Shown here piece after piece: positions 6,056 to 11,905 of a DNA stretch of 13,377 nucleotides; the stretch's first letter is position 1, and each line of letters begins with the position of its first letter. Made by a program: the position numbers and the translations under genes. The notes beneath the pieces were generated by a model. It made no database searches. It saw only the letters and a program-made list of their open reading frames with translations, and was not told the origin of the DNA. This stretch comes from Alphaproteobacteria bacterium UBA1218. Its GTDB lineage: Bacteria > Pseudomonadota > Alphaproteobacteria > Rs-D84. Location of the stretch: contig DBXG01000019.1 in assembly GCA_002309215.1 (NCBI GenBank), positions 1 to 13,377 of the forward strand, read 5' to 3'.

Positions 6056-7702
6056 TGGCATGATTCCATCAAGTATTGCACCCGCTGTAGGTACAGCATT
6101 CAATGACGATGTTCTCCATCTACCTGTTTCTTTTGTAGCCTGGGGTTCGTCCAGCATAACCAATATCACATATTGCGGTGCAGACACAGGAAATATCCCC
6201 GTAAACACAGCAACATTTTTTGTCTTGTCAATTTTACCATTAATATGTTTTTCCGCAGTTCCCGTTTTACCACCAATCTCTATACCTTTGACCCGCGCAC
6301 GTTTTGCAGTTGTTTGTTCTGCTATTTGAAACATTATTTGACGAATATTTGCAGATATATCAGAGTTCAACACACGTTCACCACGCACAGCCCCTATACT
6401 GCGTTTCAACAAAGTTGGATATATGTAAAATCCACCATTTGTCACAGCATTTACAGCCAACAATAAATGCATAGGTGTCACAGCAATACCATGCCCAAAG
6501 CCTGCCGTTGCTTTTTCTGTATCACGCCATACTTTATGCATCAAAGTATTTTCCGTTTTACCAAACTCCAAACTTAACGGTCTGTCCAGATTTAATCTGT
6601 GAAAAAACTCCTTCTGGGCGCCATCAGGCAATTCTAATGCAATTCTTGCACTGCCAACATTACACGAATACAACATAATATCTGGCGCTTTCAATTTAGT
6701 CAGTCCCCGTTTTTTTACGACATCTCGCTTGAAAGATTCAACATCATCAATCGGTTTTGGCAATGCAGGACGACCAAATTTGTCATAAATCATAACCGGT
6801 TCATTAACTTTGTATTCTTTGTCTTGCAAACCATTTTCGTATGCTAAAACCGTATTAAATATCTTGAACACAGAACCCATTGTAAAATTATCGCGCAACA
6901 ATTTGAAACGACGCGTTTGCACAGGTGCAGAACTTATATTATTCGGATCAAAATCTGGCAATTGAACCATCGCCAACATTTCACCAGTAGTAGAATTCAT
7001 CAGCATTCCCAATGCAGATTTAGCCTGATATTTTTCCAAAGCCAAACTTAACTGTTCATGGAAAATATTTTGTACACGTGAATCTATGGACAAGCGCAAT
7101 GGATCTTTGTTTTCAGTAAGATATTTATCATATACGGCTTCCAAACCCTCCAGCCCGCCATCTTTGCCAGTAAAACCTATAACATGTGCAAAAACATTAC
7201 GTTGCGGATAACGACGTGTTGTAAATTGTTCTACCTCGAAACAATCATATTTATTGTTAGCCTCTTTGATAGTTTTAATTTGCTCTTCATTAGCATATTT
7301 TTTTACGTACACACCGCTTTTTCCAGAACGTATCAAATTCAATGCATCATTTACACCATAATTCATAGGTGCAATTTCATGAATCACACGCGCAACATCG
7401 TTTATATATTTCTCTTTGACCCTGGGTGGGTACAATTTGATATTGCCAGATTTAACACTTTTTGCCAAAACAACACCATTTCTGTCAACAATATCAGCGC
7501 GACGTTCAATTTCACCACCTTTGACACCATTGTGCTGTATCACAGTGCTTTGCAAGCCTAATTGTACAGTCCGTAATATAAAAACAGAAAAAACAAAAAT
7601 GAAAGCCCCACGCAAAAAACGCAACCGACCAACGCAGTCATTGTTATACACAGTGCCTTTGTATTCATGTGGTAAAATATCATGTCCTATGTCAAACTTC
7701 AT
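6044..7702 (-). CDS. ftsI: Septal peptidoglycan transpeptidase FtsI (PBP3-type, class B PBP)
   Basis: FtsI crosslinks septal peptidoglycan in the divisome with FtsW. The 552-residue protein has a short cytoplasmic N-terminus, one membrane helix (about 31-50), then the pedestal domain starting with ERRADIVDRNGVVLA (66-80), the class B box. The transpeptidase domain shows all three active-site motifs: S277-V-F-K280, S346-C-N348 and K479-T-G. The nucleophile context is TMGSVFK rather than the usual EPGSTxK. Some class B sequences look alike (PBP2 versus PBP3); the upstream ftsL-like gene and the cytoplasmic tail favour FtsI. Its start overlaps the ftsL-like stop by 4 nt. In most bacteria ftsL-ftsI sit between rsmH and murE in the dcw cluster; here suf genes lie upstream and recJ downstream. 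Confidence 0.93.
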   Translation of the reverse strand: MKFDIGHDILPHEYKGTVYNNDCVGRLRFLRGAFIFVFSVFILRTVQLGLQSTVIQHNGVKGGEIERRADIVDRNGVVLAKSVKSGNIKLYPPRVKEKYINDVARVIHEIAPMNYGVNDALNLIRSGKSGVYVKKYANEEQIKTIKEANNKYDCFEVEQFTTRRYPQRNVFAHVIGFTGKDGGLEGLEAVYDKYLTENKDPLRLSIDSRVQNIFHEQLSLALEKYQAKSALGMLMNSTTGEMLAMVQLPDFDPNNISSAPVQTRRFKLLRDNFTMGSVFKIFNTVLAYENGLQDKEYKVNEPVMIYDKFGRPALPKPIDDVESFKRDVVKKRGLTKLKAPDIMLYSCNVGSARIALELPDGAQKEFFHRLNLDRPLSLEFGKTENTLMHKVWRDTEKATAGFGHGIAVTPMHLLLAVNAVTNGGFYIYPTLLKRSIGAVRGERVLNSDISANIRQIMFQIAEQTTAKRARVKGIEIGGKTGTAEKHINGKIDKTKNVAVFTGIFPVSAPQYVILVMLDEPQATKETGRWRTSSLNAVPTAGAILDGIMPLLF

Positions 7703-7989
7703 TCTGTCGCCATTTGTATATCGTTTATGTGAATTGTTTTGCTATACGAAACAGTTTCGACATTTGGACGCGTTTCAGCAACTTTTCTGCGTAATGATTC
7801 GCCCGAAGATAAATTAGAAAACTTGGTTTCAGCCATGGCATATTCGTACTTAACATCGTCCATAGTGCTACGAATATATGCCAAGTTGTTGTTCTGCACA
7901 CGATAACAAACCTGTAAAAACACTATCAGACACACAACGCCGACAAGCATACAAAGTCCCAAATTAAACATTTTTTCATCATCACGCAT
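7699..7989 (-). CDS. FtsL-like bitopic cell-division protein
   Basis: This small protein (96 residues) has a short charged cytoplasmic N-terminus, one membrane helix (about 8-28), then a periplasmic region with helical, coiled-coil-like character (about 33-72) and a short tail. That layout matches FtsL, which pairs with FtsB and activates FtsWI. FtsL sequences diverge strongly, so the call rests on topology and on position directly upstream of ftsI, with a 4-nt overlap. The ATG at 7989 has a strong Shine-Dalgarno (GAAGGGAAGGG, 7996-8006, about 6 nt away). It lies 34 nt after sufE. The expected upstream partner rsmH is absent. It could be another divisome coiled-coil protein such as FtsB, but FtsL is preferred. 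Confidence 0.75.
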   Translation of the reverse strand: MRDDEKMFNLGLCMLVGVVCLIVFLQVCYRVQNNNLAYIRSTMDDVKYEYAMAETKFSNLSSGESLRRKVAETRPNVETVSYSKTIHINDIQMATE

Positions 7990-8017
7990 AAATAACCCTT
8001 CCCTTCTTTGTATATGT

Positions 8018-8026
8018 ATTTTATCA
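8018..8026 (-). promoter_or_regulatory. Candidate extended -10 for ftsL-ftsI
   Basis: The minus strand reads TGATAAAAT (TGn plus TAAAAT), with its TGA being the sufE stop codon. No good -35 is visible. A start near 8011 would give a leader of about 22 nt containing the strong ftsL Shine-Dalgarno. The short sufE-ftsL gap and the change of function make a promoter here plausible. Confidence 0.35.
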
Positions 8027-8386
8027 CAAATTATTGAAAAAATTAATCATAGATTGAATGCCATTTAATCTGGACGCACCAAAATTCAGATTCAGTTGTT
8101 GAAATTCGCCCATAATATCTAATTTTTTTATCTCTTCCACGCTTTTGCCATCAACCATAGCCAGTATTATTGCCACAATACCCCTGACCATTGCCGAATC
8201 AGCAACACCATAAAAACGATTTCCATCACGACATATTTGAACAAACGAAGCACACCCCAAGATTTCTGTGCATACAGCAGAATCTGGGACTTTTAGCAAA
8301 GTCTTGCCCAAATCCATAACCATATCCAACTTGTCTATGGGATTCTGAATCAACGACAAAGTACGCTTTATTTGTTCATAATTCAT
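8024..8386 (-). CDS. sufE: Cysteine desulfuration protein SufE
   Basis: SufE accepts persulfide sulfur from SufS and passes it to the Fe-S scaffold. The start chosen is ATG 8386 (120 residues), 2 nt after the sufT stop, with AGGGG 8 nt upstream. The alternative GTG 8395 would overlap sufT and has no properly spaced Shine-Dalgarno. The catalytic Cys45 lies in EILGCASFVQI, matching the family's V-GC-S-V loop. The C-terminal SRLNGI (105-110) matches the conserved SRxNG motif. The size is slightly below the usual 135-145. It closes a sufS-sufT-sufE unit; the scaffold genes sufB, sufC and sufD are not in the window. Confidence 0.92.
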   Translation of the reverse strand: MNYEQIKRTLSLIQNPIDKLDMVMDLGKTLLKVPDSAVCTEILGCASFVQICRDGNRFYGVADSAMVRGIVAIILAMVDGKSVEEIKKLDIMGEFQQLNLNFGASRLNGIQSMINFFNNL

Positions 8387-8388
8387 AT

Positions 8389-8703
8389 TTACCACCCCTG
8401 TTCAGTTAAATCTAATTCAACACGCGCAACATCAGACATACGTGATATGTCCCACGCAGGGTCCCAAACAAGTTTTATTTCAACAGGTTTTCCATCTGAC
8501 ACAGTTTCAACATTTGTTTTAACCTGATCCAAAATATCTTCCATCATCGGACAAGTCGGACTAGTAAATGTCATTTCAATCAATATTTTATCGTCATTTA
8601 TAGATATATCATATATCAACCCCAAATCCCAAATATTTACTGGTATTTCTGGGTCATACACTTTCTTGATTTCATTAATAATATCATCACGATTTACAGC
8701 CAT
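8389..8703 (-). CDS. MIP18/DUF59-family Fe-S assembly protein, SufT-like
   Basis: The 104-residue protein is a single DUF59 (MIP18) domain. The N-terminal DPEIPVNIWDLGLIYDI (17-33) and the central TFTSPTCPMMEDI (45-57, Cys51) are the family signatures. The end, VWDPAWDISRMSDVAR (79-94), matches the bacterial SufT/YitW form. Members help Fe-S cluster maturation or delivery to apoproteins; PaaD, in phenylacetate oxidation, is a related branch. Sandwiched between sufS and sufE, a SUF role is the sensible reading. Its ATG overlaps the sufS stop by one base (TAATG), so the two are probably translationally coupled. The biochemical step is not certain even in model organisms. Confidence 0.9.
   Translation of the reverse strand: MAVNRDDIINEIKKVYDPEIPVNIWDLGLIYDISINDDKILIEMTFTSPTCPMMEDILDQVKTNVETVSDGKPVEIKLVWDPAWDISRMSDVARVELDLTEQGW
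8392..8399 (-). promoter_or_regulatory. Shine-Dalgarno that fixes the sufE start
   Basis: AGGGGTGG on the minus strand, straddling the end of sufT, sits 5-8 nt before ATG 8386. It favours the 120-residue SufE over the GTG start at 8395. Confidence 0.6.
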
Positions 8704-9821
8704 TATTTCACCATTTTACGAATCGTTTCTATTACGTATTCTGCCTCTGCGTGTGTATTCCATGGGCCAACAGATATACGAATACTGCCGTCCAATCCCA
8801 TTTTTTTATGTATCCAACTGGCACACATATTACCAACCCGAACACAAATATCATGCGCACCAATCATAACCCCAAAATCCAGGACATGCATATTTTCAAC
8901 CACAAAACTTAAAACACAAGCATCTGGTTTTGTTAATATTTTTATTCCATGTATTTTTGATAATTCATCATGCATATAACGCATCAACTTTGATGAATCG
9001 TCCGCATAAGACAACAATTGTATCGCTTTACCTAAACCAACAATTTGGGTCAAAGGCAGGGTTCCAGCCTCAAACTTTTCGGGCGCCTGATTCAGAATCC
9101 ATTTTCCAGAATCGGTTATTTTATTCACCATACCACCACCAAATTTATCTGGATAAAAATCATCTGGATTACGAATATACATTACACCAACACCTGTATC
9201 AGCACCGATTTTATGACCTGAAAAACATAAAAAATCACAATCAAATTTTGATACATCAATTTTGCTGTGTGCGACGAATTGCGCTGCATCGACAATTGTT
9301 ATAACATCTGGATTTTTTTGACGCGCAACGCGAATGATACGTTCAACATCTTGTGCAGCACCCAATACATTAGACATCGCAGTAATAACAAAAATATCAC
9401 AGGCTGGTATATTATCGACATCAATATTTAATTCAGAATCTAATGGACAAACAACTAAATCACACCAACCTGCATTCGCGACTGCTTGCCATGGCATTCT
9501 GGCACTATGATGATCTAAATCAGAAACCGCAACAACAGGCTTTTTATCAAACCATTTTTCAGAGTTTTTAATAATATTTACAATACGATTCAAGCCATCT
9601 GTTGTCCCAGATGTAAAAACAATATTTTTGGGTTCCGCACCAATAAAGTTCGCGACACTATGTCGAACATCAGCAATCATTTTATCAACATTTGATGCAC
9701 GTTCGCATATGCCACGCCCTGCATTAGCATAAGAATTCGTCAGAAAATCGGATTCTGATTCTATCACAGATTGATTTTTCAACCAACTGGCTGCTGCATC
9801 CATATAAACGATTTTTTTCAT
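8703..9821 (-). CDS. sufS: SufS-type cysteine desulfurase
   Basis: SufS is the PLP enzyme that removes sulfur from cysteine, holds it as a persulfide and hands it to SufE for Fe-S cluster assembly. The 372-residue protein is shorter than typical SufS (about 405), mostly at the N-terminus, which starts right at VYMDAAAS. The PLP-binding lysine is Lys204 in SGHKIGADTGVG. His105 (SDLDHHSA) and Asp178 (IVDAAQ) match cofactor-contacting positions. The catalytic Cys333 sits in RVGNMCASWIHKKMG, equivalent to the group II RxGxHCA loop, but with Asn-Met in place of His. Group II type and the sufT-sufE neighbours support SufS over IscS. The start ATG 9821 has an AGAG upstream. It is divergent from the thioredoxin gene. 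Confidence 0.92.
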   Translation of the reverse strand: MKKIVYMDAAASWLKNQSVIESESDFLTNSYANAGRGICERASNVDKMIADVRHSVANFIGAEPKNIVFTSGTTDGLNRIVNIIKNSEKWFDKKPVVAVSDLDHHSARMPWQAVANAGWCDLVVCPLDSELNIDVDNIPACDIFVITAMSNVLGAAQDVERIIRVARQKNPDVITIVDAAQFVAHSKIDVSKFDCDFLCFSGHKIGADTGVGVMYIRNPDDFYPDKFGGGMVNKITDSGKWILNQAPEKFEAGTLPLTQIVGLGKAIQLLSYADDSSKLMRYMHDELSKIHGIKILTKPDACVLSFVVENMHVLDFGVMIGAHDICVRVGNMCASWIHKKMGLDGSIRISVGPWNTHAEAEYVIETIRKMVK

Positions 9822-9848
9822 GTGGTTTTTCTCTTGCTTTTTGCTACG

Positions 9849-9876
9849 ATTATAATACTCTTAATATTAAATGCAA
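9849..9876 (-). promoter_or_regulatory. Divergent promoter: sufS -10 overlapping the thioredoxin -10
   Basis: The palindrome ATTATAAT (9849-9856) provides a perfect TATAAT on both strands, offset by 2 nt. On the minus strand it pairs with TTGCAT (9876-9871) at 16-nt spacing and would give a leader of about 20 nt for sufS. On the plus strand TATAAT at 9851-9856 would drive thioredoxin-dksA with a start near 9863, but its -35 is poor. Polymerase could not occupy both at once. No IscR-type operator was recognised by eye. Confidence 0.5.
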
Positions 9877-9878
9877 TA

Positions 9879-9902
9879 AAACATAAGGAAAAACATAAGG
9901 AG
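9879..9902 (+). promoter_or_regulatory. Thioredoxin leader with duplicated Shine-Dalgarno
   Basis: The 11-nt AAACATAAGGA occurs twice (9879-9889 and 9891-9901, period 12). The second copy ends in AAGGAG (9897-9902), 6 nt before ATG 9909, which fixes the thioredoxin start. The open frame reaches back to 9771 inside sufS, but that extension has no support. The first copy is an extra ribosome-binding-like site. Confidence 0.65.
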
Positions 9903-9908
9903 AAAAAG

Positions 9909-10229
9909 ATGGCATTAAAACACGCAGACGATAATAATTTTGATTCAATGATATCCAATGGTTTAACGTTGGTTGACTTTTGGGCGTCTTGGTGTGGCCC
10001 ATGCCAAATGTTTGGTCCAATTTTCGAATCTGTATCTGAAATTGAATCAGATGTTAATTTTGTAAAATTCGAGATTGATGAAACAAACAGACGCGCACCT
10101 GCAAAATTTGGAATTCGTAGCATCCCAAGCGTTCTAGCGTTCAAGGATGGGGAATTGAGAGAGGCTCGTACAGGGTTAATGGACAAAGAAACCCTGATGT
10201 TATGGATTAAAGAACTAAAGGAGTCCTGA
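9909..10229 (+). CDS. Thioredoxin
   Basis: A 106-residue single-domain thioredoxin, the usual length. The active site WCGPC follows the standard VDFWASWCGPC strand-helix start (about residues 22-32). The cis-proline loop is present as SIPSVLAFKDGE, and the C-terminal helix ends in WIKELKES. It should reduce protein disulfides in the cytoplasm using thioredoxin reductase; there is no signal peptide. The position of Gln after the active site (CQMFGPIFE, where CKMIAPILD is typical) is a variant that does not affect the catalytic cysteines. The start is set by AAGGAG 6 nt upstream. It is divergent from sufS, and its last codons contain the ribosome-binding site for dksA. Whether it is the main thioredoxin (TrxA) or an accessory one cannot be told. 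Confidence 0.93.
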   Translation: MALKHADDNNFDSMISNGLTLVDFWASWCGPCQMFGPIFESVSEIESDVNFVKFEIDETNRRAPAKFGIRSIPSVLAFKDGELREARTGLMDKETLMLWIKELKES

Positions 10230-10230
10230 T

Positions 10231-10662
10231 ATGGCAACAAAAAACTTCAAGAACATAGTATTGCCTCCTAAATATGTTCCAAAAAAGACGGAACCATATA
10301 TGTGTCCTGAACATTTGGCATATTTTTATCAATTATTGACCGCCAGACGCGAACAATTGGCACATGACCATAACGGTATATTAAATGATGTTCGTATTGC
10401 AGACAAAACCGAAAATGCTGGTGTCGGCGATGAACAGGACCAATCCACATTTGAACAAGAAATCGCTATGGATTTGCGTATGTCTGAACGCAATGCGAAT
10501 TTATTAAAGAAAATTGATGCTGCATTGGAACGCATTGAAAACGGAACATTCGGATACAGCGTGATATCTGGTGATGAAATTGGTTTACAACGTTTAATGG
10601 CACGCCCATTGGCAACCAAGACAATTGAAGAACAAGAAGAAATAGAGAAAAACGAAAAGTAA
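10231..10662 (+). CDS. dksA: DksA/TraR-family RNA polymerase-binding regulator, cysteine-free zinc-finger region
   Basis: DksA enters the RNA polymerase secondary channel and, with ppGpp, mediates the stringent response. The 143-residue protein has a long coiled coil (about 30-100) with tip sequence GDEQDQS, keeping the two tip aspartates (Asp67, Asp70) but with Ser in place of Ala. The C-terminal globular motif has ARPLAT (124-129) like other DksA proteins. The four zinc-ligand cysteines are replaced by Ser110, Ser113, Thr131 and Glu134; the only cysteine is Cys25. Reduced-cysteine forms are known in alphaproteobacteria and in Pseudomonas DksA2, so a zinc-independent, redox-insensitive version is plausible. 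AAGGAG (10218-10223) lies inside the thioredoxin end, and the genes are 1 nt apart. A terminator follows directly. Confidence 0.9.
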   Translation: MATKNFKNIVLPPKYVPKKTEPYMCPEHLAYFYQLLTARREQLAHDHNGILNDVRIADKTENAGVGDEQDQSTFEQEIAMDLRMSERNANLLKKIDAALERIENGTFGYSVISGDEIGLQRLMARPLATKTIEEQEEIEKNEK

Positions 10663-10687
10663 AAAACCGCCAAATGGCGGTTTTTTT
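10661..10687. terminator. Bidirectional Rho-independent terminator between dksA and tatA
   Basis: CCGCC (10667-10671), loop AAAT, GGCGG (10676-10680) is flanked by A6 (10661-10666) and T7 (10681-10687). The A run starts inside the dksA stop codon. Read plus, it ends thioredoxin-dksA with a T tract. Read minus, the same hairpin has a T6 tract after it, so it can end SPOR-tatA as well. Stem and tract on both strands make this a strong call. Confidence 0.93.
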
Positions 10688-10689
10688 CA

Positions 10690-10860
10690 TTATTTTTTAA
10701 CTTTCTTTTTGCTTTTGGTTGGCTTGTCGTCCTTGATTTCTTTCTTGAATGTTTTGACCCCGTTTGCAAGATTTTTCATCATAGATGGAATCTTAGCACT
10801 GCCAAACAAAATGATAACCAACAAAGCAATTAAAACTATTTCCCAAATACCGAATCTCAT
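10690..10860 (-). CDS. tatA: Sec-independent (Tat) translocase subunit TatA
   Basis: A 56-residue gene, too short for many gene callers. It starts MRFGIWEIVLIALLVIILFG, a single N-terminal membrane helix ending in the TatA Phe-Gly hinge (Phe19-Gly20). An amphipathic helix follows (IPSMMKNLANGVKTFKKEIK, about 24-43), then a short Lys-rich tail. The GxKxFKKE signature and FG hinge are TatA; the Glu8 and MF start of TatB are absent. TatA forms the protein-conducting part of the translocon with TatBC. The Shine-Dalgarno AGGAG (10868-10872) is 7 nt upstream. It begins 18 nt after the SPOR gene and ends just before the bidirectional terminator. The tatBC genes are 8 kb away, so the operon is split. 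Confidence 0.92.
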   Translation of the reverse strand: MRFGIWEIVLIALLVIILFGSAKIPSMMKNLANGVKTFKKEIKDDKPTKSKKKVKK

Positions 10861-10878
10861 TTTTATTCTCCTGTGTTA

Positions 10879-11619
10879 TTATTTTGCAACATAGCAATCT
10901 AAACCATCAGACTTTGCATTACGGCAGAAACCGTTTGCATCGTTCACATTCATAAATGGAACACGCAATCTGTATGTAGTTTTACCGTTGACTTCTGCAG
11001 CCAATATAACAAATTGTTTACCGCTGAACAAATTTTGATGTCCGCTACGCAATTTTTGTTCTGCAGCCTGAGCCAAAGCACGTGTGCTATACGAACCAAA
11101 CTGAACATAAATATTGCCAGTTGTTGCTGCCACAGGTTTTGTTTGTTTTTTCGTCGCTGGCGCGGTTATTTTCTTTACCGATGCCGGCTTTGCCACAGGT
11201 TTATTTTCAACCTTGTCTGGATTAAAGGTGACTTCTTTTCTGTCTTCGACCACGCGAATCGGATTACCATCTGATTCCACAGGTTTTACGTCTGCTGGCT
11301 TAACAGGCTTTTCAGGTTTTGGTGCAACCTCTGCCTTTTTAACAGGCGCATTTAAATCTTGTGCAGGTGCCGCAGGTACATCCAATTTATCAATAATTGG
11401 TGCATCTAAATTTACTGTTGCACTTGATCCAGAATCTTTGCCAACATGTGCAACAATAATCCAAGTTGCCAACACGATTATCGCAACACCAATTCCCATC
11501 AGCAACCAAGGTCTTTTTGGACGTGGCGCAGAAAAAGGTGTCGCTTCTGGTAAAGCGTCAACTTCTGTATCATCTTCTAAATCTAACAAGTCTAAGTTTT
11601 CTTCTTGGTTGTTGCTCAT
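10879..11619 (-). CDS. SPOR-domain membrane protein
   Basis: The 246-residue bitopic protein has an acidic cytoplasmic N-terminus (1-32), a membrane helix (about 37-58), a Pro/Lys/Ala-rich periplasmic linker (about 60-165) and a C-terminal SPOR domain (about 168-246). The SPOR domain opens with NIYVQFGSYSTRALAQAAE and ends with the paired cysteines Cys232 and Cys242 often seen in the family. SPOR domains bind glycan strands stripped of stem peptides, which amidases leave at the septum. It resembles FtsN or DedD in layout but lacks a proven essential FtsN motif, so no symbol is given. Many alphaproteobacteria have such a gene near nagZ-scpAB-tatABC; here it sits directly before tatA. GGGGGG lies just upstream of ATG 11619. 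Confidence 0.9.
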   Translation of the reverse strand: MSNNQEENLDLLDLEDDTEVDALPEATPFSAPRPKRPWLLMGIGVAIIVLATWIIVAHVGKDSGSSATVNLDAPIIDKLDVPAAPAQDLNAPVKKAEVAPKPEKPVKPADVKPVESDGNPIRVVEDRKEVTFNPDKVENKPVAKPASVKKITAPATKKQTKPVAATTGNIYVQFGSYSTRALAQAAEQKLRSGHQNLFSGKQFVILAAEVNGKTTYRLRVPFMNVNDANGFCRNAKSDGLDCYVAK

Positions 11620-11653
11620 AGTATTCCCCCCATTTAATTATTGGTATGGACTT

Positions 11654-11682
11654 ATTATATCACAAAAAAACAATATAACCAA
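11654..11682 (-). promoter_or_regulatory. Predicted promoter for the SPOR-tatA operon
   Basis: Minus strand: TTGGTT (11682-11677), 17 nt, then TATAAT (11659-11654). The hexamer is preceded by TGA, making an extended -10 (TGATATAAT) identical to the one before the LytM gene. The predicted start is near 11647, giving a leader of about 28 nt that includes the G-rich ribosome-binding site. The spacer contains a T7 run. Confidence 0.65.
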
Positions 11683-11696
11683 GAAATCCTTTACAA

Positions 11697-11837
11697 TTAT
11701 TTTGGCATATTTCCAAAATTAGGTGGCACAATCAATTTATGGTTTGCTTCGATGATTGGTTCCACTTCACAATTACAGGCGCAACCGGCAACGACCGCCA
11801 CAGAACACAATGCCAATAACATCAGAGTTTTTCTCAT
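11697..11837 (-). CDS. Small lipoprotein, 46 residues
   Basis: This short gene falls below usual length cut-offs. ATG 11837 follows AGGA at suitable distance and the frame ends with TAA at 11697. The product is a signal peptide with lipobox VAGC (MRKTLMLLALCSVAVVAGC, acylated Cys19) and only 27 further residues: two more cysteines (Cys21, Cys23), then an acidic stretch and an end reading KLIVPPNFGNMPK. The VPPxFG tail recalls the LxVPPDF start of a small alphaproteobacterial lipoprotein family (DUF3035-like), but that is only a resemblance. Aspartate is absent after the lipidated Cys, so outer-membrane sorting by Lol is the default inference. It lies between thrS and the SPOR gene, on the same strand. 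The function is unknown. Confidence 0.75.
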   Translation of the reverse strand: MRKTLMLLALCSVAVVAGCACNCEVEPIIEANHKLIVPPNFGNMPK

Positions 11838-11859
11838 TTTCTTTCCTGTTCTTTTATTT

Positions 11860-11889
11860 AGGGTGAAACGAAAAAAATCGTCCCACCCT
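11860..11889 (-). other. Strand-specific RNA hairpin between thrS and the small lipoprotein gene
   Basis: On the minus strand the sequence forms a continuous 12-bp stem: AGGGTGGGACGA, loop T6, TCGTTTCACCCT, with two adjacent G-U pairs. On the plus strand those two positions are A-C mismatches, so the full stem exists only in the RNA of the thrS direction. It begins 11 nt after the thrS stop. The sequence after it is A-rich (AAATAAAAG), not a T tract, so it is not a normal intrinsic terminator. It could be a stability or processing element, or an atypical terminator. Confidence 0.6.
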
Positions 11890-11899
11890 GTTCTATTCT

Positions 11900-11905
11900 A
11901 TTATA
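11900..11905 (-). promoter_or_regulatory. Weak candidate -10 for the small lipoprotein gene
   Basis: A perfect TATAAT overlaps the thrS stop codon on the minus strand, but no good -35 is visible upstream. Transcription starting near 11893 would include the whole hairpin in the leader. It may be chance in AT-rich sequence. Confidence 0.2.

Noticed and set aside
9771..9908. N-terminal extension of thioredoxin (46 residues including a hydrophobic stretch)
   Set aside because: It overlaps the sufS start and both promoters, and the AAGGAG at 9897-9902 sets the start at 9909. The hydrophobic run comes from AT-rich noncoding sequence.
10329..10769. Minus-strand frame of 146 codons across dksA and the tatA end
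   Set aside because: It runs through the terminator and antisense to dksA; the true minus-strand gene here is tatA in another frame.
11114..11722. Long plus-strand frame of 202 codons opposite the SPOR gene
   Set aside because: It is antisense to a clear SPOR-domain gene with good start signals. Its Ser/Thr/Gly/Phe-rich product reflects the complement of the Pro/Lys/Ala linker.
11838..11900. Standard intrinsic terminator after thrS
   Set aside because: A hairpin is present, but it is followed by AAATAAAAG rather than a T tract on the minus strand, so it is listed as an RNA element instead.
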